A stretch of 64,000 nucleotides of DNA, taken from NCBI GenBank assembly GCA_011503125.2, contig WWBZ02000033.1:744001-808000 (forward strand). The letters are read 5' to 3'. Shown in pieces: positions 10,289 to 20,176 of the stretch. This DNA is from Botryosphaeria dothidea (lineage: Eukaryota; Ascomycota; Dothideomycetes; Botryosphaeriales; Botryosphaeriaceae). Numbering within the stretch: position 1 is the first letter of the stretch; each line of letters starts with the position of its first letter. The notes under the pieces were generated by a model, which saw only the letters and a program-made list of their open reading frames with translations, did not search any database and was not told the origin of the DNA. The position numbers and the translations under genes are program-made.

Positions 10289-11080
10289 TCAATCTCTGTC
10301 CGCACCCTCAGCTTTCCCCCTCTTCGCATCCTCCCGGCTCGCCACTTCGCCGTCCGCCTTCCTCTTCCGCGTCCCGCCATTCTCCCCCAGCGGCGTCTCC
10401 GGCGGCGTCACCAGACCGGCAGTAGCAGTCGCAGTAGGCCCGCTCTGGCTGTTGTGGCGCGCGGAGGCCATTGCCGCAGAAGTAGCCCTGCTCCCTTCGA
10501 CCCGCTGCGGCGGCAACGCACCGAGCACGTTCTTGTCGCCGACGATGCGCACGCCGCAGTTGATGCGCACGCTGAGGGGCCGGCGGCCGTCGTCGGGCAG
10601 GTGGCCTGGGACGTGATGGTGGAAAGCTGGCGGTGCTGTTCCCGGGCGCAGGTGCTGTTGTTGTTGCTGCTGCTGCTGCGTTGGCAGGTTGCCGTGCAGC
10701 AGCGACAGCAGGATGGCCGTCAGACGCGGGCCGTCGACGGGAGGGATGGCAATGACGTTGTTGGAGCCGTGGATGACGGTCGCGGCGTCAATGGAGAGGG
10801 TTTGGTGGTCAGAGTCGCTATCGGAGTTGTCGGAGGCTTCGCTGTCCGTGTCAGAGACTTCAGAGGCGTAGAAGTTGCCGAGGTCGGCCATGTTGGTGAT
10901 TTCTCCGGGTCGCAGATGCGGGTGCTGAGAGGTGAGGCTGGAGTAGGCTGGAGGTGGGGTGTCTTGGTTCGGTTGGTTGGCAGCGGTGTTGTTGCTGCGG
11001 ACGGTGGTGTCTGAGGTGGCGCGGTCTGCCATTATTTTGTTGTGCGCGTGGAGGATGGAATTGAAGTCCATTGTCGGCAT
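10289..11080 (-). CDS. 263-aa unknown protein with polyglutamine tract and basic C-terminus
   Basis: I do not recognise a named family. The single exon gives an N-terminal part with TPPPAYSSL and an acidic Ser/Asp run (SDTDSEASDNSDSDSDH), then a more ordered core: IDAATVIHGSNNVIAIPP, GPRLTAILLSLLHG and LSVRINCGVRIVGDKNVLG. An eight-Gln tract sits between the last two blocks. The tail contains TPPETPLGENGGTRKRKADGE-type sequence, which looks like a nuclear localisation signal. The repeated small hydrophobic segments with VIHGSNNVI and VGDKNVLG resemble short beta-solenoid turns, but this is only an impression. It is divergent from the TFIIA gamma gene, with 514 nt between the starts. A nuclear regulatory role is inferred from composition alone. 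Confidence 0.75.
   Translation of the reverse strand: MPTMDFNSILHAHNKIMADRATSDTTVRSNNTAANQPNQDTPPPAYSSLTSQHPHLRPGEITNMADLGNFYASEVSDTDSEASDNSDSDSDHQTLSIDAATVIHGSNNVIAIPPVDGPRLTAILLSLLHGNLPTQQQQQQQQHLRPGTAPPAFHHHVPGHLPDDGRRPLSVRINCGVRIVGDKNVLGALPPQRVEGSRATSAAMASARHNSQSGPTATATAGLVTPPETPLGENGGTRKRKADGEVASREDAKRGKAEGADRD
10655..10678 (-). repeat. CAG/CAA tract encoding eight Gln
   Basis: On the minus strand four CAG, three CAA and one CAG codon run in a row inside the 263-aa protein gene. The mixture of codons would make it less slippage-prone than a pure CAG run. Confidence 0.85.
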
Positions 11081-11594
11081 GGGAATGGTAGGTGTGAGTG
11101 GAAAGTACAGCTGGAAGGAGCCACCGGTGTGTAGGTAGGAATTAAATGAGAAAGTTAGGAAATGCCAACACCACCGAACAATGCAGAGAGTATTGAGAAG
11201 TGTGGGAGGGAGTGGGTGAAGAAGGAAACGAGAAAGGTGGCAGCGAGGAAGCCAAGATATATGCTTGGTGTTGCAGGGGCCTGCGGCGACAATAGCTATT
11301 CACACAATAGCAGCAGCAAACGTCAGTTGCCTATTGATGCTAGTCGCGCGGCCCGTGCGCCGTCGCAAGGGAAGCACGCCAACGCTCGCGCAACCAGACA
11401 ATAGCAGACAACAGTTTCTCTTTGTTTGCGCATTCTCTAATTTTTCCGGACAATAATGGCACAGCTGGCGGTGAGCGATGGGGTTTCCAGCGCTTGCACT
11501 CTATCCACAACCAGACCCCGTTTCACTCGTCGCATCGAAGAAACTATCAAGCAGGGATCCGTCTTCTTGTCTGCGTCGCTGAGAATCTTGGATC
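11081..11594. promoter_or_regulatory. Shared upstream region of the polyQ unknown and TFIIA gamma
   Basis: 514 nt between two divergent starts. It contains purine-rich stretches but no element I can name. Both promoters must lie here. Confidence 0.45.
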
Positions 11595-11975
11595 ATGACC
11601 AGTCAAGACCCGGAGAAGCACTATCGCGGCACAAGCATCGGCCTGGCTCTCATAGCAACCCTGGACGAGCTGCCTGCCATCTCGCCGCAGCTGGCAGAGA
11701 AGATCCGGCACCACTTCGACCGCGAAGTTCTCATCGCCCTGCGCAGTCAGCGCGTCAACAGGAAACGCATGAACTTCAAGGCCCGTTGCCACACGTATCG
11801 GTTTTACGACGATCGCTGGTTTTTTGTGCTCAAGGATGTCAAAGTCAAAACGGACAGCGGGAGAAGCATCAAGTCGGAGTGGGTCACGATCGACGCCATT
11901 TCAACAGGTCTAGAGGAAGAGCGACGCAAGATGAAGGAAGCCCTGGCGGGGCCGAAAAAGAAAAAGAAAAAGTGA
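11595..11975 (+). CDS. toa2: Transcription initiation factor IIA small (gamma) subunit
   Basis: Small subunit of TFIIA, which binds TBP on promoter DNA and stabilises the preinitiation complex in the nucleus. The single-exon 126-aa protein shows the family layout: an N-terminal helical part (HYRGTSIGLALIATLDEL, PQLAEKIRHHFDREVLIAL) and the C-terminal beta-barrel part (MNFKARCHTYRFYDDRWFFVLKDVKVK). It matches the usual length of about 105-125 aa and ends in a run of lysines (PKKKKKK) that is an extension beyond the core. The segment between TLDEL and SPQLAEK is a few residues shorter than in yeast and human proteins, and the start YELYRR-type motif is changed to KHYRGTS, so the protein is somewhat divergent. 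No intron is needed. Confidence 0.9.
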   Translation: MTSQDPEKHYRGTSIGLALIATLDELPAISPQLAEKIRHHFDREVLIALRSQRVNRKRMNFKARCHTYRFYDDRWFFVLKDVKVKTDSGRSIKSEWVTIDAISTGLEEERRKMKEALAGPKKKKKK

Positions 11976-13735
11976 GCTGCGGGATACTTGTGGCGGATGA
12001 GTTGACTTTGGTGATCAGCGCTGCATTTGCAATCAGCGTTGGGCTGCTTCAGAGCTGGCCGTCAAAAAGAAAGCCCGGGGTAGAAAGCCAAATCGATACA
12101 TGTTTCAGACGCTGAGCAGATGTGCTAATGACGCCTGCCGCTTGAGCCGCCCTCCCGTCCAGATCTGCTGCCGTCAGAGTTGCCGCGCATACACCTGCTG
12201 CACGAAAGGACAGAAATCCCGAACTCTGACATTTTGTAGCAGCAAGCGGAAGTCCGCATGAAGCAATCATGCAGGCGTAAATGTTAGATGAGATTGGTGA
12301 CATTTACGCCTAGAGACGACTGCTTCTGCTTCCCGCCAGATGGTCGGCCCAGGACTACGGATGGATTTTCGTCTCTTCGTACGACAAGACTATTGCATAC
12401 GCTTGTACTCTGAAATACGGACTGGCTTCCTCTGGCACCTCGTGAAGCGATATTGGAGAAGAAATGAACATGCTAAGAAGCGAGATGGCCATTGGAAAAG
12501 GAGCTACGGTCAGTAGGAGCTAGGATCAGTGGCTGCGCTTGCTTCTTTTGGGTGGAACATGTCCAGGTTGACCGGTCTGTGGCTGGTCCGACATCTTATG
12601 CTCTTCAACTGGACTCTTCTGTAAGATGGCGGGATCATTGGAATGTTGGATGGAGTGCGTTTCTGTACCACTTCGCCAGCGAAAGATCAGCCGCCAGGCA
12701 CCCTGGCGATATCGCCACCAACCGATGGCGGGGCCGAGGGGGGAAGGTGCTTCCATCCAATGCTGGCGGCACGATATTTGACTGCGGGGGAGCAGATGCG
12801 GCAGACATTCTTTCTATTGGCCGCGGGCAAAGTGGCTCGTCTGTGGAAGGGTCAGCTCCAAATGTACCACATGCGTTCCTTAACTGTCAGACGACGCGCA
12901 TGCCAGCGCTGCCAGGTACGCGACCTGTGTCGCAAGCAGGTCGTCGGTCAGGCACGCGCAGGGCCGCTGACAGCGGGACGAATAATTGGTAGAGTTGCTG
13001 TCGCGGACGTCGGACCACATGCGTTTCACAATGGATAGCGCGCGCGGATGGGCTGGGTGTGTGCGGCCAAGTTGCCCAGCGGCGCGGCGAGTCTGAGTGC
13101 GAAGCGTATATGTAGCGACCGGGGGAAGCGGGCACCGGCGGCGCGAGCGAAGCGGGCCCCCGGGGTTGTGTTCTCGAACTCGAACTCCGGCGCGGGCGAT
13201 CCTGCCACGGTTGCAACTGTTCCATTGGGAAGCAGTCACGGCATTGCGAGGCCATAAGGCATAGGCGTCATATTGCCGCACCCTTTCACTCAACAACTCC
13301 TGGCTCATCCATTGCCGCCGTCCCTCGCAGTTTTGCCCACCTGCCGCTGCTCGGCGAGGAGTTCGAGGCGCATCATCCCTGCACTGCGCGAGAGCCACCT
13401 CTCCGTCTCCGCCCTGAGCTATCACGGCACCCGCGCTTCGCCCTCACACCTGCGCTCCGCCTCCAAATCTGCGCGTCGCCCTCACCTGATAAAGGTCAGC
13501 CGCCGGCCAAAAGTCGCGGGCTGCCCCTTACATCGCCCTCCGCAACACCTCCCCGTCCTCGAGCTCCACCATCTTCCGCTTGCTGAAGGAGTGCTCGGCA
13601 CTGAGATCGTCGCTCTACGACAGCACACCACTCTTCACGCATCGTGCGTCCTCGGTATTGTACACTCCGCTGCCATTGCTCATGCACGCATGGACTAACC
13701 CCTAAATCCCGCAGCACGTCCTCGCCTTCGTCACA
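11976..13735. other. 1.76 kb intergenic region with long GC-rich leader
   Basis: No supported gene. The last 500 nt before 13736 are pyrimidine-rich and look like a 5' UTR. A likely leader intron ends at CCCGCAG (about 13714), 21 nt before the start codon of the next gene. The open frames at 12492-13698 overlap on both strands and have no family resemblance. Confidence 0.5.
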
Positions 13736-14977
13736 ATGGAGCCCTGGCAATCATGGGGTCTGTTTCTGGCCCTCAGCGCCGTTGCGTACTTTTACTACAG
13801 CAACCAGAAGAGGACCACCGCTCGTCCCACTCGTAGCCAGTCCACCATCGAAGAGACCGCCCCCCGTGCCGCTCGCAAGCGCGAAGAGGCCAAGCCCAAG
13901 CGGAAGACAGAGGGCACTGCCTCTGGCAGCGACGCCGCGGCTCGGGTCGAGAAGTTGAACGAGAAGAACAAGAACAAGAACAAGAAGGATCAGAAGGCCG
14001 CAGCTAAGGCTCCCACTTTCGTTGCCCAACCTGAGGTGGACGACGAGAAGGAGGACAAGGAGTGGGCTCGTCAGTTGGCTGAGCTTAAGAAGGGCACCAA
14101 CCTTGCCCCGCCGGAGCGCAAGGACGGCGGCCGCAGCAAGACTGTTAAGCAGCGTGCCGCCAATGCCGACCGTGCTTTCGCCTCTGGCTCCTCCACCAAC
14201 GGAGCTGACGCTGATGCCGAGTTCTCCCCGGCCATTTCCCCTGCCCTGAAGGCCGCCGCGAGTGGTCGTGATGTTTCGGACATGCTGGAGGCGCCTGCCG
14301 CCGGTCCTTCGGTCCTTCGCCTGACCGAGTCGACGAGTCCGGCGCCTGAGAAGAAGCAGCAGAAGAAGGCTGCTCCGGAACCCAAGGAAAGCAAGAAGCA
14401 GCGCCAGAACCGCAAGAAGGTCGAGCAGGCCAAGGCTGAACGCGAGGAGGCCGAGAAAGCTCGCAGGGTCTTGCTCGAGAACCAGCGCCGGACGGCCCGT
14501 GAAGCTCGCGGCGATCCTGCCAAGAACGGTACGAGCGCTCCCACGTCGGCACCGAGTGCGTGGACTCAGAAGGACAACAAGGCCAACAGCAGCGGTGCTC
14601 TACTCGACACTTTCGAGAATGACTCGAGCAACCTTGCGACCAGCGGCACCTCGGCCACTTGGGAGCGGGACCTTCCTTCGGAAGAAGAACAGATGCGCCT
14701 GGCTATGGAGGATTCCACCTGGAGCACGGTTGAGACGAAGGGCAAGAAGGGCAAGAAGAAGACTGCTCAGGCTGAGCCGGAGGCGAAGCAGTACGCGGTG
14801 AAGACGCCAGAGGTTCGCTCGCTGCCGCTGACGGAGACGACGAACACGTCGCGTTCCAACACCATGTCAAGCGATTTTGAGCCAACCAATGGCCTCAAGG
14901 CATCGGCTGACATCAGCGATTACATCCAGGGCCAGGTTGGTAGCCACCCGCAGGACTCGGACTGGGCGGTCGTGTGA
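13736..14977 (+). CDS. Single-pass membrane protein with Lys/Glu/Ala-rich cytosolic domain
   Basis: I do not recognise a named function. The 413-aa protein begins with a hydrophobic segment (about residues 4-21, WGLFLALSAVAYFYY) that looks like a signal anchor, followed by a positively charged stretch, so the bulk should face the cytosol. The body is low complexity and charged: a Lys/Asn run (NEKNKNKNKKDQK), KEWARQLAELKKGTNLAPPERKDGG, and a predicted helix KESKKQRQNRKKVEQAKAEREEAEKARRVLLENQRR at about 220-255. Near the C-terminus are two more ordered motifs, LPSEEEQMRLAMEDSTWSTV and DISDYIQGQVGSHPQDSDWAVV; the last resembles conserved tails in fungal homologues I half remember. The composition recalls ribosome- or ER-associated proteins. 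No intron in the coding part. Confidence 0.82.
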   Translation: MEPWQSWGLFLALSAVAYFYYSNQKRTTARPTRSQSTIEETAPRAARKREEAKPKRKTEGTASGSDAAARVEKLNEKNKNKNKKDQKAAAKAPTFVAQPEVDDEKEDKEWARQLAELKKGTNLAPPERKDGGRSKTVKQRAANADRAFASGSSTNGADADAEFSPAISPALKAAASGRDVSDMLEAPAAGPSVLRLTESTSPAPEKKQQKKAAPEPKESKKQRQNRKKVEQAKAEREEAEKARRVLLENQRRTAREARGDPAKNGTSAPTSAPSAWTQKDNKANSSGALLDTFENDSSNLATSGTSATWERDLPSEEEQMRLAMEDSTWSTVETKGKKGKKKTAQAEPEAKQYAVKTPEVRSLPLTETTNTSRSNTMSSDFEPTNGLKASADISDYIQGQVGSHPQDSDWAVV

Positions 14978-15995
14978 AGACATCAAGCCGAGACTATCTG
15001 AGCATCGCACTTTGATGTTGGCACAAGATTGATGATCTTCGACCAGTCGACCTAATTATTGCCTGTTGTTGGGTGGCAAGCAGCCTGCATGGAGCGTAAT
15101 CGGCGTATATCCCTTTTGCTTCGAGGCTCGTGCGGACGGCCTCGCTTTTTTCTCTCGTTGTATTCTGGATTTTCAGTTTCGCTCACCGCCATGGCGGTAG
15201 GTACAGTATGGTTGGAGAGAATGCGTGAGGGATGCGGCTGTTGATGGCGGCAGAATGAAAAGCGATTTGCGCCTGTTTGATAATGTATGGGCGACCCCGC
15301 GGCGACAGGCGGCGGGGTTAGGCCGCTCGCCGACTCAGGCGGTGCGTCGGCGGTCTGCAGTTCTTTTGGCTTTCTTTCTCGGTGCTCTACTTGCACCGTA
15401 AATTGCACGGCGGACGGGAGGGATGGGGCCGCAGCAGATGTACATTAGCATTCGGAGCAATTGAATAGTTTAGTAGAGCGTATCATGCACATTGCAAGCG
15501 TGGCATCCGGCGAGGATATGCACTAGCTGAGCAAGTCGCTGCAGCGGTCCCGCCGCCAGGCCTCGGAAAAGCAGAAGCACCAGCCACAGAGCGGTCGGGC
15601 TTGGCGTGCGCGCATCGCCAGTAACAGCTTTCTAAATATACCGCCTTCCATCAGCACGCAGACGTGAGCAAGCGCACCGCAACGCGACAGAGGCTCAGCA
15701 CCAGCAGGCCCAAGTGGAACAAAGTAGCCGAGCGCTGTATTGTCTGCGACCGGCGCGACCGGCCAACAAAGCATTGCACTTCCGCCTGCCGTATTCACAT
15801 AAGACCTAGCCCTAGAGTTCCTGGCTTTGCCTCTCCCGAGTCGGCTCGAGCATCTCGTGGTTCGAAACGCAGCAACCGTGTCCTCTCCAGGAACTTTGCC
15901 CTCCCCACCACCAACACCGACTCCGACTCCGTACAAGTACCGCCGTCCGCCCCGACTTTCGACGCTCTCTCCTCGACCACACACCAACGCACAAC
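14978..15995. other. Intergenic region upstream of the Erv29 gene
   Basis: About 1 kb of 3' flank of the preceding gene and promoter/leader of the Erv29 gene. CT-rich sequence increases from 15780. No other gene is supported. Confidence 0.5.
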
Positions 15996-17110
15996 ATGGC
16001 CCAAATACGCGGAACGGCCGGCTACCACCTTGGCAACTCTTCTCCATTCGGCGGTCCTTCGCGTCCCGAAGCCACGAGCGACCCCAGCCCGCTGGACGCT
16101 ATCCGGGAGCAGACGAGCAAGATTGAAGACTGGCTCGACACGCTGTCCGAGCCTATCAAGCCGTGAGTCCTCCCGCAACCATGGTGTTTGGGACGCAGCG
16201 CAGCCGCAGCAAGCTCACTAACACCGCTCACTCACAGTCACCTCCCCGCCATCGGCCGTTTCCTGATCGTCGTCACGTTCCTCGAAGATGCGCTCCGTAT
16301 TATTACCCAGTGGAGCGACCAGCTCACCTACCTGAAGGACTACAGACATAGTGAGCCAATCCCTGGTCTGCGGATTCGAGAGCTCCCACATCGCTAACCC
16401 TGGCTTCCGCGCGCCGTAGTCCCCTCAGGCATCACGCACCTATTCCTGATTTTTAACGTTATCGCCATGACGGTTTGCTCGATCATGATCATCGGACGCA
16501 AGCACTCGGAATACGCAGTGGGTGGGCTTTTGGGCGTGGTCGTGACGCAGGCGCTGGGCTACGGATTGATCTTCGACCTGAACTTCTTCCTGCGCAACCT
16601 GTCGGTCATTGGAGGGCTCCTCATGGTCTTGTCGGATTCGTGGGTGCGCAAGAGGTTCGCCCCCGCCGGTCTTCCGCAGCTCGATGAGAAGGATCGCAAG
16701 ATGTACTTCCAACTGGCGGGCCGCGTCCTGCTGATCTTCCTCTTTGTCGGGTTCGTCTCTTCTGGCGAGTGGAGCTTCTGGCGCATCACCGTCAGTATTT
16801 TCGGCTTCATTGCCTGCGTCATGGTCGTCGTTGGCTTCAAGGCTAAGTTGAGCGCCGTCTTGCTCGTCCTCATCCTGAGCATCTTCAACATCCTGGTCAA
16901 CAACTTCTGGACTCTGCATCCCCACCACCCCCACAAGGACTTCGCCAAGTACGATTTCTTCCAGATTCTGTCCATTGTGTAAGTTTTCCAGTTTCCCTCC
17001 GCGTTTTGGAACCTGTCAGATTGCTAACAGCAAGCAGTGGTGGTCTCCTCCTGCTCGTCAACATGGGTCCCGGCCAATTCAGTGTCGACGAGAAGAAGAA
17101 GGTTTACTAG
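15996..17110 (+). CDS. erv29: ER-Golgi cargo receptor Erv29/Surf4
   Basis: Multispanning receptor that loads soluble secretory cargo into COPII vesicles at the ER. Exons 15996-16162, 16238-16350, 16420-16978 and 17038-17110 keep frame and give 303 aa. The start gives a short hydrophilic N-terminus (GNSSPFGGPSRPEA, IREQTSKIEDWLDTLSEPIKP), followed by the family block LPAIGRFLIVVTFLEDALRI, WSDQLTYLKDYR and PSGITHLFLIFNVIAM. Several membrane segments follow, with LNFFLRNLSVIGGLLMVLSDS, LAGRVLLIFLFVGF and NILVNNFW, the latter strongly conserved. The last exon adds GGLLLLVNMGPGQFSVDEKKKVY, so the protein ends in KKVY, a classic KKxx COPI retrieval signal. The acceptor at 17037 is the only one that keeps the C-terminus in frame. 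Length matches the family (about 300 aa). Confidence 0.96.
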
Positions 17111-17748
17111 GCGGTGGCGGGAATCGCACCGGACACGTGGATTTGTCGGTGCAATTTTGGAGACCTTACGGAGGCATGAGTTGTTGGAAATGAGAAATGG
17201 GCGGGACACTGGGTGTTTTCCTATTTCCACTGCCAAAAAGGGAATGCAAAGAAAAGAGGTTTCGTGGGAAGAAGTGTGTACATCATCGTCATTGGCAGGA
17301 GCAGCACCGTCTCATCGGTGGGCGTTATTCGTAGTCTTTTCAATCCTCGTTCGGAAAGTGGAAATTTCATTTGTGCTCGAAGCGCTCGCCGCCCCTCCCG
17401 CAAAACACGCATCTCTAAGAATGGGCATGTCAACCGAGTTGTATAACGATATAAGCTTAATGTAATAATGGTCGAAGTGCCCTATTACATAAATCGCCTA
17501 ATCATGATTCGTCAAATTCCCCTTAATAATCCTCCGTGGCCGTCGGCCTCCTCCGGCCGGGATGCTTACCGCCAAGCCCCGCCGCCCTTCCCTATCGTGG
17601 AGGCGGTGTTGGTGGATCACTTTCTCACATTTCCCCTCTCTTCTTGTCATCCGCTTTTTGAACACACATATTTGAACTCGGCGCTGACGACAGGGAGTGT
17701 GGCACAATCGAATAAGTTAGGGCAGTGTCTGACCCCGCTTGTAACACC
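17111..17748. other. Intergenic region, no gene seen
   Basis: 3' flank of erv29 and promoter of the nucleoside hydrolase gene. Short frames only. Confidence 0.5.
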
Positions 17749-19693
17749 ATGGCACCGAAAAGCCGCATCATCATCGACACCGACCCAGTACGCTCTGTTC
17801 CCCTTCTTCACTCTACTCTCCTTACTCATCCGACATGGACACCGAGAGGAGTATTGATAGCTGATAGCATGAGCAGGGTGTCGATGATATTCTCGCTTTG
17901 CTCCTCGCTTTCTCCGCAAAACCGGAGGAACTCGAGGTCCTCCTTGTGTCTTTGACGTTCGGAAATATAGATGTGCAGAAGTGAGCGACCTATTTTTCTT
18001 GTCTTGTGTCCAACAACGTGGCAATTATACAACAATTTTAACATCATTCTCGCCTTGCAAATTCATTATACCTTCTCTCTTCAAGGCTAACGAATTATTG
18101 CTTGCGCCTATGTAGTTGCCTGAGAAATGCAGTTTCCTTGTTCCATTGGATTGAGAAGGAGACTGCTTGGAGGAAGGAAAATGGCTTGCCGGAGGGTTTT
18201 GAGGCGCTGAGAGCACACAAGCCTCTGGGTATATGAACCCTTTCCTTGATTCTGAACAAAATCTATTCGGTCGTTCCTTGAAGGAAGCACGGCAATGTGC
18301 GCTGACACATACAGTTGCTGTGGGTGCCGAAGAGCCATTGGCAGACCAACTCATGATGGCCGATTATTTCCGTTAGTACCTGAATATCCGCTCTTTATTC
18401 TTCCATTGAGCTGACAGTATAAGATGGTATCGACGGTCTGGGTGGTATACATTCAAGTGTACGTCCATGTCTGTTTCGACGCGCAACTTACTGACTTTCT
18501 ATCTTTAGCATCCTCATCTCACTCCTGAGGAAACCTGGAAGAGCCTGTTTGCATCCGCTTTGTCCTCTTCAGACGCCGACACAGTTGCCGCAGCCAAAGA
18601 AGCGCAACAACCCAACGCCTTGTTCACTCCTTCGACCCAACGCTCGCACTTGGAGATTCTTCGCCTTCTCCGCGAGAATGAGCCCAACACCATCTCCATC
18701 GTTGCCGTGGGTCCCTTGACCAATTGCGCTCTTGCTGCCGCCGAAGACCCGGAAACCTTCCTGCGCGCCAAAGAAGTCATCGTCATGGGCGGCGCCATTG
18801 ACGAGACTGGAAATGTACAGCCCCCTTCCCCTCCGAAGGCTTCGACGGAACGACCGCCGCCGTTCAATCTGATAAAGAGGCCCGAAACACCCTTGAGAGC
18901 TGCGCTAAATAAGCGAAACCAGGTCTCGCCGGTCGCAGAGTTTAATACTTATGCTGACAGCATTGCCGCCGCACGGGTGTATGCTCTTACCAGCGCTCTG
19001 CCGGAGAGCACGATGCCTCCCATCCCGCCTGCGTCGGCGGGTCAGGAGAAGGAGCACCTGAGACCGTATCCGAAGAACCTGAGCGAGAAGCTCAAGGTTG
19101 TTTTGTTCCCGCTTGGTATGCACTCCATAATTTCCATAGAATATGTTGCGCTTCCTAACTCAGCATTGCCTGCCCCAGACATCACGAGCAAGCACGAGCT
19201 CACCCGCGGCCAATTCGACCGCAGCGTCTCCCAACACCTGGCCGCCGGCTCCCCGCTCGCCACCTGGACCAACGCCTTCGTGTCCAGCACCTTCCGCAAG
19301 ATCGAGTCCCTCTCGTCTTCAGCTGCGGACTCGGTTCCGGAGACGGTGGCGCTCGAGCTGCACGACCCACTTTGCGTCTGGTACGCCCTGCAACCGGATT
19401 CCCCGCTGTGGAAGTTTGCGCCCGGGCGTGAGGATCGGAAGGGTCTGGACGGTGAGGAGGATTGGGGTGAGGACATCAGGATTGAGACGAGCGGGCAGTG
19501 GACGAGGGGGATGTGCGTGGTTGACCGGAGGGAGAGAAGGCTGAGGAAGAATGATGATGGTGAGGGTGGAGAGGTGCCGGGGGACACGGGCAATTGGTTG
19601 AGCAGGAAGGCGGGGAATAGGATTAAGAGGTGTGTCGGTACGCCTGGAGGGGATAAGTTTGCGGCGGAGTTGTTGGAGAGAGTTTTTGGATAA
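17749..19693 (+). CDS. Inosine/uridine-preferring nucleoside hydrolase family protein
   Basis: Hydrolyses the N-glycosidic bond of ribonucleosides to release base and ribose in purine/pyrimidine salvage; the exact substrate is not shown. I infer eight exons: 17749-17787, 17877-17980, 18116-18228, 18315-18371, 18424-18458, 18509-18814, 18923-19115 and 19179-19693, giving 453 aa. The first splice builds the calcium/active-site motif DTDPGVDD. Later markers are LLVSLTFGNIDVQNCLRN, GIDGLGGIH, NTISIVAVGPLTNCALA, KEVIVMGGAIDETGN, PVAEFNTYADSIAAARV, LDIT(S)KHELTRGQF and ELHDPLCVWYAL, all typical of the family. The introns at 18815-18922 and 19116-19178 are 108 and 63 nt long with no in-frame stop, so an unspliced reading would also stay open; I remove them because the flanking motifs then join as in relatives. 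The gene is longer than bacterial enzymes (about 310 aa), as is usual in fungi. Confidence 0.88.
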
Positions 19694-20176
19694 AAAAGAG
19701 GGACCAGGGGTTGAATGTTTAGGTGAGTCGGCGAAATAGGGCTTGATATGGATAGCAATCAACCTTTCAGATTTTTGTTCGGGGCGGGGCTGGCTATGCC
19801 AGTGCTAGGAAATTATCATCTCATGTTTCAATAGGCGTTTCTCCTTGAAAGAAGTCATTTTGGTTAGCTTTTCAGGTAAGCTTATAAATCATACACCAGA
19901 CGCCTGAAATACGTTTAAAATGGCGTTGGATGTATGGTTTTTTCTTTTTTTGGCCCGAATCTGCTATCTGTCCCAAATGATGATCCTGATGTGCTCTAGG
20001 AATAGAATGGCCCCGCTTTGTAGCGTTTACCCATGTCTCTATCACTTACGTTGCGTTAGCCGAGCTTTCAGCCCCCAGATATCACGTATTGTACAAAAGG
20101 GAGCCCTGCAGTAGCCTTTTTATAGCCTTGCTTGCTCCGCAAATTTGGCATTCAATCTTCTTGGTTGCGACCCAAG
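19694..20176. other. AT-rich intergenic region
   Basis: 483 nt between the nucleoside hydrolase and the decayed CorA-like locus. It is AT-richer than its surroundings; no gene is supported. Confidence 0.5.
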